A stretch of DNA of 64,000 bases from Brasenia schreberi (Eukaryota > Streptophyta > Magnoliopsida > Nymphaeales > Cabombaceae). Made by a program: the position numbers and the translations under genes. The stretch is taken from NCBI GenBank assembly GCA_036023115.1, contig JAYKKT010000064.1, positions 9,694,001 to 9,758,000 of the forward strand, read 5' to 3'. Below are positions 26,601 to 38,600 of this stretch, in pieces (the stretch's first letter is position 1; the number at the start of each line of letters is the position of its first letter). The notes under the pieces were generated by a model that was not told the origin of the DNA, ran no database searches, and was given only the letters and a program-made list of their open reading frames with translations.

Positions 26601-29600
26601 GAAATTTAGACTCATAGATAGATAAACATTGGTAAACCCTACTTCTTCCAGGCAAATGATTGAGGTCTTGACGTATTTTACACTCACTCGTCCTGACATA
26701 TCACATGCATTTAATATGCTCCAACAATTCGTATGGGTTGTAATGAGAATTATCAGATATGTCAAAAAAACAATTGATAGAGTTTTTCTTTCTTCTTCTG
26801 TTCCTTTAATTCTAACAACTTATAATGATGAAGATTAGAGAGGTGTCAATGATAGATACTCCACTATAGGTTTTTGTGTGTTTTTAGATAACTCTTATCT
26901 CGTGAAAGTGCAAGAAACAACAAAAGGTGTCGCTCTTATCCACAACCACCACTACAAAATTAACATGACTTATCCAACTCTTAAGATCTACATGTAAACC
27001 TCAAAGTTGCACCTCAGATGTATTATGACAACAAGAGTGCAATGTATATTGCACACAACACATTTCATGAGCGCACAAACCATATCGAGATGGACTGCCG
27101 CTATGCTCGTGAAGAGTATCTACAAAGACACCTCAACTTGTATACATCTTCACTAAGTCACTTCCAGCACCTCGATTTCAAGCTTTATCTAGCAAACTAT
27201 CACTTGTTCCACTATTAGTTTGAGGAGAGATGTTAAAACATATAATAGGACTAGGGCCAACCAACCACCTAAGATATTCTATAGGAATATCCTTAGGCTG
27301 GTTAGCCAGTCTGCCCTCCCTATAAAAGGGGCAGAGGAACATGTTTTGAGGTGATTACATAAATGAGTCCTTAAGAGGTTGTGAGGTCGAGTCCTAGCCT
27401 AGAGAATGAGTGTTGTCCGTTGTAATCACCTTTAGGGTGTGGTCCTATGTCGGGTGTAACAATCTTAGTGATAAAAGTAGCGATCTTCTTCCCTTCACTC
27501 GTTGCCTAACTGAGTTGTGTTTTTATGTGTGATCAAGATCGGAACTAGGGTAGGTAGAAGACACGAAGAGGAAGGTCCAAGAAGAGCATGAACATCTCAT
27601 GCGATTTTCCTGTGAGCAATTTCAGTCAACAGAAAGCAGTTCGAGTTTTGCTTGCCATCACAAGGTAAGAAACCTCACTTACGCTGGGGTTAGACTTTAT
27701 TTCGTGAAATTTGGTATCAGAGCGTCTTCGACGTTCAATCAGCTAAAGAACGGCATTGAACTGGTTGTCAAAAAGTTTGAGACAACCCAGAACAAGCATA
27801 ACCAGTTTATGTATGGTGTTTGGTTGGAAACTCAGCCAATGACAAGCACTCCGTGCTTAACTCTCGTTGAATCAAAGTTCCTTGTTGAAGTATTACTTTG
27901 ATTCTAGTTGGATTCAATCATATTTGACCGAAATCCATCGGGAATTAGTGAAAAAATCCCAACGAAAGCATAAAAACTGCTGAACAGACTATCTGACCAA
28001 AAAAATTTATTGAAATTATGCTCAGAAAACAAAATGGTCGGCGGTAAAAGCCCGTGATCTATAAAAAGAACAAATTTACTATTGTATGTCAGGGTACGAG
28101 GGAATAAAAAATCACAGAAATTGGAGATCAATTGCTACTGGAAAGCGAAGTTGTACTGAAGTCTGATAGAACAGTCGGTGCCAGAAACATGTTTTGGTGC
28201 ATAGTTGCTTTGCCTAAGCAAACGGTGAAATTTGTTGTATGTACAAATCGACACTTTGACCGAACGGTTGCTGGAAATGGTCGAAATTTGTATTTTTAGT
28301 CTGAGCCGTTTTCAGGGACAATCGTTGACCTAGTGTAAGTGTTGTAATTCGGAATTGTTTGGGTTGGAAACTTGTAAGTAGACTGCCTAGTGAGTCGAAA
28401 GTACTTGAGTATGTAACAAAGAACCAGCTAAGACCAAGGATGGGGGTGTAGAAGCGGAGCAATGGAAGATGAGGGATCTTCATACCACATCTCATTAGAG
28501 CGTGTGTTGGCGCAAGTGATGTTGTGTCTAGACAGCCTTTAGCAGCAAATTAACTCCATCCATGTGGAGCAACAACCCAATCAGCCGGAGCTAGTGGTGC
28601 AAACCCAAGGGCATGTTAATTCGGCCCAATTCAATCTAGGTTCTGCCGAAAAGCCACAACAGTATGTTGTAGTACAACGTGAGCAGGCATGCTATTCTAA
28701 AACCTCTCTTCAAGTTTTGTTATTGACGGAGAGACGAGCAATTGACCCGAACGTAACGAGTGAGGAGGACGCGCGCTATTCTCAAACCTCCATTCAAGTT
28801 TTGCCATTGACGGAGAGACGAGCAACTGACCCGATCGTAACAAATGAGGAGGACACGAACCTCAATTATGAGGCATAATTACATATCAGTCTAAAGGCCA
28901 TAACTGCGGTGATGATGAACCGAGTAGGTAGCGAGGAAGTTGGCATGAGTGTGGGTGACGAAAAAGGAGAGATAAGTGTAAAGCACGGAGCCTTCCACAC
29001 ACGAGTGCCAAAGTGGGACCGAAAGAGGTCTTCCTTGTCGTATAGACCTTCGAGGCGACCAATGGCATCAAGGTGACTCACGAGCCAAGAGGAGGAATAC
29101 CACGACCAGGTTGCCTCAAATGAGTGGAATATATGTCCCAAGAGGCACATGACGGTGCATGGGAGTAGGGCCACGGGATAGACGTGCAAACGATGCACGA
29201 GCCAAGTACTAGTCAAAGAGACGTTCCACGAGGGAACCAACGAAAGCCGAGGTAGTGCCATCCTAAGTTCAAGCACCCACGAGACCTCGAGGTGAGGTCG
29301 TGTTTAGTCGGGGAGTATTGTTATTAAACTTCTTCCGAAGCGCTGGTGTCGGGTGGGAGCACACGCACACCTCGCAACAAGATGTCACGACGCGCTCCAA
29401 CACGCATTGGCAGTGAAGAGTGCACGAATGTGTGCAAGGGACACGGCACGCGCACAAAAGGTGGACAACTAGGGTGTCTTGTCCGGTGTTTGGACTTGGT
29501 CGTGTGCAGCCCGTGTTGGGGCTTGAGAAAAGCCTTAAGTAATAGCCCTAGCTCACTTGTAATTAGGTTAACCTAGCTAAGAGGGTCAAGTTGGGTCAGC

Positions 29601-32600
29601 TAGGTTGGGCTAGGGAAGATGGAGTAAGTGTTCGAGTTAAAGGGCTGCTGGCCAACCGATTGGACAGCTAGCAATCGGTTACGTCAGCCAAGCATCAACT
29701 GGTTGCCAACCGTGCACCGGCTGGACGAGGCAGTTGGGCCTAACCGAAATCATGCCAGCCCACTAAAGGGCTGGCTGAAGATGACGTTTGTAAAGGCCTA
29801 GCCTAAACCAGCAAGGAAGCTTCTAGGTGATTGCTGACCAGCCGGCGCCAGCCTAGCGCCAGCCCGCCCTGCCTATAAAAGGGGTAGAGGGGCACGTCTT
29901 GAGGTGATTCAGGAAATGAGTTCTTGAGAGGCTGTGAGGTCGAGTCCTAGCCTAGAGAGTGTGAGTGTTGTCCGTTGTAATCACCTTGAGGGTACGGTCC
30001 TATATCGGGTGTAACAATCTTGAATGATGAATAAAAGTGGCGATCTTTTTCCCTTCACTTGCTTCCTAACTGAGTTGTGTTTTGTGTATGATCAATACCG
30101 GAACTAGGGTAGGTAGAAGACACGAAAAGGAAGGACAAGCTTCCGCATTGGCATCCGAAGCCAAGAAGATCAGGAACCATCTCTCATAAGATTTTCCTGC
30201 ACGCAATTGGAGTTGGCTGAAAGCACTTCGAATTTTGCTTGCCATCATGAGGTAAGAAACCTTACTTAAGCAGGGGTTAGACTTTATTTCGTGGCAAGGC
30301 CCCTGTTAGTGTGTTGGGACCAGGCCACAAGGGCCAGGACTGCCAGGGCCGTTGGACAGTCATCTGTCTCCCAACTAGCCGTTGGGGACAGACAGACAGC
30401 CCAATGGCTGGCTGTTTGCTCTTGTGTATTGCTGCTCTATCTCTCAAATATCTTCCTATAAAAGCACATTAGTGTTGTGTAATAAATTATACCTTTAAGG
30501 CCACTGTCAAGGAATAAAGTTGTGTTTTTCAGTTGTTCTGTGTTTTCCATTTGTGGACTGAAGAAGTGTTTCAGACACTTTGTGGGAACCGTCAAGGTCA
30601 TTGTGAAGCTATTCAAGCGTGGATTTGATTACATGGTTTCTTGTCCAAACCAAGGTGACAAAATTAGGACAGCACTACGTGGTTGTGAAGATCTCACAAA
30701 AACAGAAACCAAGGAGGGGAAGCACAATATACAATTCAATCAGGCATTTAACACATCAAAGTGGGTGCATTTGACAGTGAATCAATGTGAAAGAGCCAGG
30801 AGGATAATTAATAAAACAAAAATAGACAGTTCAGTCAGGCATCTAACCCATCAAAGTGGGTGCATTTAGTGATTGAAATTAAATGCAGTAAAGAAGTTCA
30901 ACAGTTTTAACTAACAGAAGACAACTTATGCTATAAGCAGAATATCAACTGCTTTATGTGCAAATAAGACACTTACTTTCTAAGTTAGTGTTTTCAGCAA
31001 AGCAAAAGTTAAGAATAATGGATGTGGTTATCAAATATTCAGGTACGTTACAATCTCTTTACGTAGAACAAGTATAAGAGGAAGGTATGCCGGAAAAAAT
31101 AACAGAACGTAACTTTATGATGCCTTCCATGTCATAAATATGAGAACAAAAAAAACCCACAATTTTACATGAAAATTGCCTACAACAAGATCATAAGATT
31201 GATGGCAGAAAAACAAAAGTTCTACATAATAAAGATCCACCTGAATGGGTGCTAGCACACCACATGGCCCTCCTTCATGTTGCACGAGACCCATAGAGGT
31301 TTCAGGATCAGTACTAAACCTACAAAAGAAAAGCACATATTAGAATGCTATCTAAAACGGTGAGTTGACTGCAAAATCTCGTGTGGGCCTCCACATAGTG
31401 ACACAACATTCATAAGCAAAGATCATCCACATTGCTAATTGGAATCAAATATCATCTAACAAGCATATTTTAGAAAAAACAAATGACAAGGAAGACCATG
31501 AAGAGATTAAACTGCACAAACAATTCCAATGTTTTACAGAAGGTGGTAACATGCTTTGCAAGCATGTTCAGAGGCAGAAGGAAGAACATAAGTACTCTTA
31601 TATTTCCTAAGTAGCACTGATAAAGAACACCAAATGGGCAAGTTTGAGTCCTCTAACTTAATGAACTGAGTGTGACCCTACTAGCGCATCCGATGAAACT
31701 TTAGAATGCTTCGAAATATTTGTTGACATAAGAGTTGTGCCTTCCACCAGGTTCACATCAGGAGATGGCTAAACACATTAAGTTCTCAGATTTGAGATTC
31801 CCTCACTACTAGAAAACAGGAAAAAAGAGCAAAGTGCATTTACACCACCAAGAGGTTCAGTCCCTTACTCCTACGTGAGTTTATTTCTTAAATCTACCAC
31901 ATGGAGACACACACACAAGATTTGAACTCCAGGGCATGTCCATAGAAGTGAGTGGATGGCCGGTCCCAAAGCTGGATAAAGGAGGAGGGTTGCATCGTAC
32001 TTCTAACAGCCAATGTAAAACTTTATCGGATTTATCTACCATGGATTCTATAAATTTCATTGTTTTAGGGTATTCCCTCTTAGTGATGCCCCTCTTAGCG
32101 ACGCATTGAAGAGAAGAGACTAAATGTAGTGAAAAGTAAGCAAAGGCCTCTATATCTTCGCCCGAACGTAGTAAATCAATTCAAAAGAGGGTTCCCACAT
32201 TATAGACGAGTGTGGGCAAAAGTAGTTAGTCTCGCTATATTGTCGTCCGAATGTAGTGAACAAATTGTAAAGAGAGATCACATTTTCAACAAGGACGGAT
32301 GCGATAGTTAAGAAAGTTAGTCCAAGATGATAAGATTCGTATTGGTACTTTGAATATTAGAATATTGACCAGCAAGCAAACGGAGGTAGTAGATACTATG
32401 ATTAGGAGAAAGTTTCATATTTTATGTTTACATGAGATAAAGTGAGTTGGAGAAAAAGCAAAGGAGATTGAGAATACCGGTATTCAAGAAAGGAAAAGGC
32501 TTGAAATAGAGTTGGTACTATTATAAATAAAGATTTAAAGAATAGCATAGTAGATATACAATGATATGGGAACATAATTTGTTAAGAGTAAAGGCTTTTA

Positions 32601-35600
32601 ATATAGTTTGTGCTTACGCACCTCAAGTGGAGTAGAAGATAGTATAAAGAAGGCATTTTGGAAAGAGTTAGATAAGGTAATTCAAAGAATCCCCTAAAAA
32701 AAGTTGATTTGTTTAGAAGAGACTTAAATGGACATGTCGGTAAACACGCATTAGGATATTGAGATATTCATGAAAACTATGATTTTGGGGATTTAAATGA
32801 GGAAGATAGGGAGATTTTAAATTTTACTATGGCATACGATCTCCTTATAGCCAATATAATTTTCAAAAAATGAGATAAATGTTTAATTACTTATAAGAGT
32901 GGTTTGTTACAAACATGAATTGATTATTTTGTTTTAAATTACGTTGTAAAAATTGCAAGGTAATTCCAAGAGAAAGCTTAACTACCTAACAACGACTTTT
33001 AGTTATGAATTTTCTAGTAAAAAAGTGGCCACAAAAGAAAAGGGTGCATAGAGTTATTCAAACTAAACAGTGGAACCTTAAAAGTGAGAAAGAAGATATA
33101 TTTAAACAAAGAAAGTTCTTCAAAGAGATGCTTGGAATTGTATAAATACATCTTCTCATATATGGAACAATATGACTATATATATTAGGAAAGTAGCAAA
33201 AGATGTGTTTGGTGAAACTACCGACATAAAAGAAAGCTTGGTGGTAGAGTGAAGTGGTGCAAAATAAAATTAAGGCAAAGAAGACATGTTATAAATTGCA
33301 TTATGCTAAAAAGGTTAGTGAAACCTAGGAGGCTTATAAGAAAGAAAATACAGCTGCGCAAAAGGCCATAGTGAAACAAAAGCCAAAATTTAGGAGGATT
33401 TATATAAAAAGTTTAATTCAAAAGAAGGTAAAAGAAATATTTTTAGGATAACTAAGGCTAGAGATAAGAAAAATAAGGATCTTACTTTTAATATAAAAAA
33501 TAGAAGAAAGCTTGGTGGTATGGATAACATATTGTTCCATACATCTTCTCATATATGGAACAATATGACTATATATATTAGGAAAGTAGCAAAAGATGTG
33601 TTTGGTGAAACTACCGACATAAAAGAAAGCTTGGTGGTAGAGTGAAGTGGTGCAAAATAAAATTAAGGCATAGAAGACATGTTATAAATTGCATTATGCT
33701 AAAAAGGTTTGTGAAACCTAGGAGGCTTATAAGAAAGAAAATACAGCTGCGCAAAAGGCCGTAGTGAAACAAAAGCCAAAATTTAGGAGGATTTATATAA
33801 AAAGTTTAATTCAAAAGAAGGTAAAAGAAATATTTTTAGGATAACTAAGGCTAGAGATAAGAAAAATAAGGATCTTACTTTTGATATAAAAAATAGAAGA
33901 AAAAAGTACTTTTATAAGCTTTTTAATGAAAGTATATATATTAGTATTAATTTAGGAGAGTCAACCAAATCAGAAACTATATAAATTGTAATTTCTACCC
34001 ACACCTTCAAAAGAATAAAGGCAAAGAGGCTCTTAAATATATGAAGGTTGATAAATTTGTAGGACAACATAATATTCCTATAAAAGTATACAAAATCTTA
34101 AGAGATATGGGGAACACTTGACTCACAAGACTATTTAATAAAATACGGAGAAACCAAAAGATAAAATATACGAGGAATGGAGAGCAAATACACTTATACC
34201 CATATATAACAATAAGAGAGGCCTCCAGAATTGTGTGAATTATTGGGATATTAAGTTAACGAGCTACACTATGAAATTATAGGAAAGAATTATTGAGCGG
34301 GTAAGACAAGTATCGAGAACAACACATAACCAATTTAGATTCATGCCAAAAGGATCTACCATTAAAGTGATTCACCTATTAAAACATCTTATAGAACATT
34401 TTAGAGCAAAAAAGGGCATTTACATAGTATTTATTTATCTATATAACAGACAACCAATTTGGATTCATGCCAAGCAAATCTACTATTGAAGTTATTCACC
34501 TGTTAAGACGTCTAATAGAACATTTTAGAGCAAAAAAGAACCTTCAAATGATATATTGATTTAGAAATAACTTATGATAAGGTGTCAATACGTGTTCTTT
34601 AGATAACCTTAGAAAAGTGAGGTATCCCACTGACATATACAAATCTTGTAAGAAATATGTATGATGGTGCAAAAACATGTGTGAGGACTCACGAAAGAAT
34701 GACAAACTTCTTTGAAGTTAATATTGGGTTACATCATGATCCACTTTAAGTCCATATTTATTTATATTGGTTCTTGATGAGTTAACAAAACATATTCAAG
34801 ATGAAGTACTTGGTGTATCTTATTCAGTTATTTGTAGATGACATTGTATTAGCGAATTAATCTAAGGAAAAAGTTAATAAGAAGAAATTGGAACTATGGA
34901 GAGAAACACTAGAAAGTAAAGCTTTCGACTTAGTAGAACAAAGACAGAATTTATGAAACATAAGTTTGATCATTTGATTACTTCTAAGGATATAGAAATT
35001 AAGATTAACATATATTGCATCCCTCAGAAGAAAAGTTTTAAATATTTAGGGTCATTTTTTTTAAGTAAAAAAAAATTGATGGAGATGTTACGCATAGAAT
35101 TAATGAAAGTTGGTTAAAATGGAAAGGGACATAAGGTATTATATGTAACAAAAAGATATCATTAAAGTTGAAAGGTAAATATTATAGAGAAATAATTAGT
35201 CATGCTATGTTTTATAGTTCTAAGTGTTGGCCAGTTAATCATCAACATATACAAAAGATGTTTGTGGCAAGAAAGGAAAGATTGTATACATAATGAAGTT
35301 ATTAGAAACAAATTAGGAGTGTCACCAATAGAGGATAAAATGAGGGAAAATAGTTTAAGATGGTTTGGACACGTAGAAAGACGACCAAAGGAAGCTCCAG
35401 TAAGAAGGTATGAAAAACTAGATTGTGAAAATGTTAAAAAAAAAAGAGGAAGACTACAAAAGTATTGAAAAGAAATAATAAAGAATAATCTAGCTCGTGT
35501 TAAGTTAACTACCTGCATGACATATGATAGAGCCATGTGGAAACAAAGAATCCATGTAACCGACCCCATCTAGTATGGAAAAAGGCTTAATTGTTGTTGT

Positions 35601-38600
35601 GAGAGAAATGAAAACCGGAGCATCTAACACAAGCAAATATAAGTCCTCTTCCTTATGCAACTTAGAATAAAAATTTCCAAACAAAAAATGTATGCTTAGC
35701 GCACAGAATAGAAGAAAACAATAATAAATCAAGATGCACCTAATTGTTGACCAAAAAACTATGTGGTGTAAGGAGAAAAACTATGGACCTAGTCCCAATA
35801 AAATTTTGCACTAACCAAATCAGCGTGATAGACCGGACTTCTTAAAATATTTAGGATCATCAAAATGTCAAATAGCATGTAATGCTTGGATCATGCAATC
35901 TCTCTATTTCTCTTCCTAAGAGGTTCTCTCTCTACCGCTACTATACTTCAAGAGACACATCCAAGAGAGCTCCTCCTCTTACAACATACACCCCAATGGG
36001 CTTTACCTATCCCTTATAAAGTAGGATACTAGACTAGCTTCCTTTCCTATTAGAATAGGATTACATTTGTTTTGTTCTTCTTTTTCTGTTTTTATCCAAA
36101 TGTGTGCCCATCGAGGAGGGAATCACATGACAAATCTCTCCCTCATAACCATAAGTCGGGTAGCCTTCTTTCTGTATGCAACTGATCGACTTCTCTATGC
36201 AAGATTTTAGTCATCATACCCATATGCAACTTCTCAAGTCATCATGGCTTCATCTTAGCACTTATCATATCCAATGATACTACACATCAATTTGCTTTGA
36301 TATTAAGCATATTTGACTTCATTAGTCATGTACTCCCCTCCTTAATTGGGCCTTAAATAACCAAAATGAAGAAAAAACAGATCTGGACTTACCCTAAAAA
36401 AAACAATAACTAAGCCTTTTCCCATACTAGATGGGGTTGGCTACATGGATTCTTTGTTTACACATAGCCCTATCATAATTTGTAGAATCCATGGTAAATC
36501 AGTCCAACAAAATTTTACGCTAGCTGTCGGAATCCTAATGCAACCCTCCTCCTTTATCCGAGCTTCGGACCGGCCATGCAAGGGTGATCCCTTACATGAA
36601 CTCGAGTTGAACTTACCCTAACAAGAAAGGAAATCTTATGGTTTCGTTCTTTATGTAGGGCAAAGAAAGCATGTTAGAGATAAAAGAAACATGGCTATAC
36701 ATATTAGGAAAGTGGCGAAAAATATGTTAATGTTTGGTGAATCTAAGGGAGGTGTACCGGCACAAAAAGAAACATGTTGGTGAAGTGAAGTAGTGAAAAA
36801 TAAAATCAAGGCAAAGAGGGCATGTTACAAATTACATTATGTTAAGAAAACTAGTGAAACTTTAGAGGCTTATAAGAAAGTAATAAAGAAGGAAGTGAAA
36901 AAGGCCGTCAATGAAGCAAAAGCTAAAATTTGAAATGATTTATATAGAAAAACTCAACTCAAAAGAGGGTGAAAGAGATATTTTTAGGATAGCTAGAGCT
37001 ACAAATAAGAAAACTAAAGATCTTAATTTTGTTAGATGCATGAAAGACGATGATGAAAAAATTATAGTGGCAAATGATGATATAAGAAATAGATGGAAAA
37101 ACTATTTTTATAAGCTTTTTAATGAAAATAAAGATGTTAATATTAGCTTAGGAGAGTTAGCCAAATCAGAAAAGTATATAAACCACAATTTCTACCGACG
37201 TATTCAAGAGAATGAAGTCAAAGAGGCTCGTAAACATATGAGGGGTGGTAAATCGGTAGGACCAGACAATATTCCTATAATAGTTTCGAAAATCCTAGGA
37301 GAAACAAGAATCGTTTGGCTCAAAAAACTATTTAATGAAACATGGAGAAACCAAAAGATCTAAGGAATGGAGAGCGAGTACACTTATATCCATATATAAG
37401 AACAAGGGAGACATTAAGAATTGTGTGAATTATCGGGGTATCAAGTTAACGAGTCATAGTATGAAATTGTGGGAAATAATTATTGAACGTAGGTTAAGAC
37501 AAGTATCGAGTACAACAGAGAACCAATTTGGATTCATGTCAAGCAAATCTATTGTTGAAGCGATTCACCTTTTGAGACATCTTATGGAACATTTTAGAGC
37601 AAAAAAGAAAGACCTTCACATGATATTTATTGATCTAGAAAAAGCTTACAATAGGGTACCGAGGGAGGTTCTTTGGAGAACTTTAGAAAAAAAAGGTATC
37701 TCATTGACATACATAAACCTTATAAGAGACATGTACAATGGTGCAAAAACATGTGTGAGGGCTCATGAAGGAATGACAGACTTCTTTGAAGTTAATATTG
37801 GGTTACATCAAGGATCAACTTTAAGTCCATACTTATTTATAACGGTGATTGATGAGTTAACAAAACATATTCAAGATGAGGTACCTTGGTGTATGTTATT
37901 TGGAGATGACATTGTGTTAGTGGAGGAGTCTAAGGAAAAAGTTAATAGAAAATTGGAACTATGGAGAGATACATTAGAAAGTAAAGGCTTCCGACTTAGT
38001 AGAACAAAGACATAATATATGGAATGTAAGTTTGATCATTTGGTTACTTCAGAGGATATAAAAATTAAAATTGGCACACATTGCATCCCCCAAAAGGAAA
38101 GTTTTAAATACCTAGGGTCAATTTTTCAGAGTGATGGAAGAATTGATGGAGATGTTACGCATAGAATTAATGTTGGTTGGTTAAAATGGAGAGGAGCATC
38201 AAGTATTCTTTGTGATAAGAAGATATCATTAAAGTTAAAAGGTAAATATTACAGAGCATCAATTAGACCTGCCATGTTTTATGGTTTTGAGTGTTGGGCA
38301 ATTAATCATCAACATGTACAAAAGATGTTTGTGATAGAAATGAAGATGTTGAGATGGATGAGTGTTCGTACAAGAAAAGACCGTATACATAATGAGGATA
38401 TTAGAAATAAATTATGTGTGGCACCAATACAGGATAAAATGAGAGAATATCGTTTAAGGTGGTTTGGACATATAGAAAGAAGATCAAAAGAAAAACCTGT
38501 AAGAAGGTATAAAAAACTAGATTTTGAAAGTATTAAAAGAGGTAGAGGACGACCACAAAAGTGTTGGAAAGAAACAATAAAGAATGATCTAGCTTATTGT

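Larger units (their letters stand above)
27259..30296 (+). mobile_element. non-autonomous LTR retrotransposon nested in the copia 3' LTR
   Basis: Two related LTR blocks (27259-27709 and about 29319-30296) flank 1.6 kb with a primer binding site but no protease, integrase or RT. The host LTR bases GGGCC before and AGGCC after it may be the 5-bp duplication. The left LTR lacks about 0.5 kb of 5' sequence present in the right one. The family is unknown; it resembles a large non-autonomous LTR element. Same orientation as the copia. Confidence 0.75.
16749..30633 (+). mobile_element. Ty1/copia retrotransposon with nested insertions, in MINDY intron 2
   Basis: A 13.9-kb composite. LTRs starting TGTTAAAACA and ending GATTACA bound it, with TGGTT target duplications on both sides. 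Order: 5' LTR, primer binding site, gag, [RTE LINE with a hAT inside], protease-integrase-RT-RNase H, polypurine tract, 3' LTR split by another LTR element. Order integrase before RT identifies copia. All reading frames are broken. Removing the nested DNA leaves roughly 4.5 kb, plausible for copia. It lies antisense to the host gene. Confidence 0.93.
31955..35600 (+). mobile_element. RTE LINE copy B, most decayed, in MINDY intron 1
   Basis: It has the LINE head (GGCCGGTCCCAAAGC, GATAAAGGAGGAGGGTTGC), endonuclease relics near 32700-32930, RT relics to 35570 and the tail CATCTAGTATGGAAAAAGGC plus TTG repeats. Stops and indels occur throughout. It contains two internal duplications: 33148-33508 with 33541-33901, and a 123-bp one starting near 34331. 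It is antisense to the host gene. Confidence 0.85.

Noticed and set aside
28866..29276. Minus-strand frame of 136 codons in the nested LTR element
   Set aside because: No motif recognised; it lies antisense within a non-coding part of the element.
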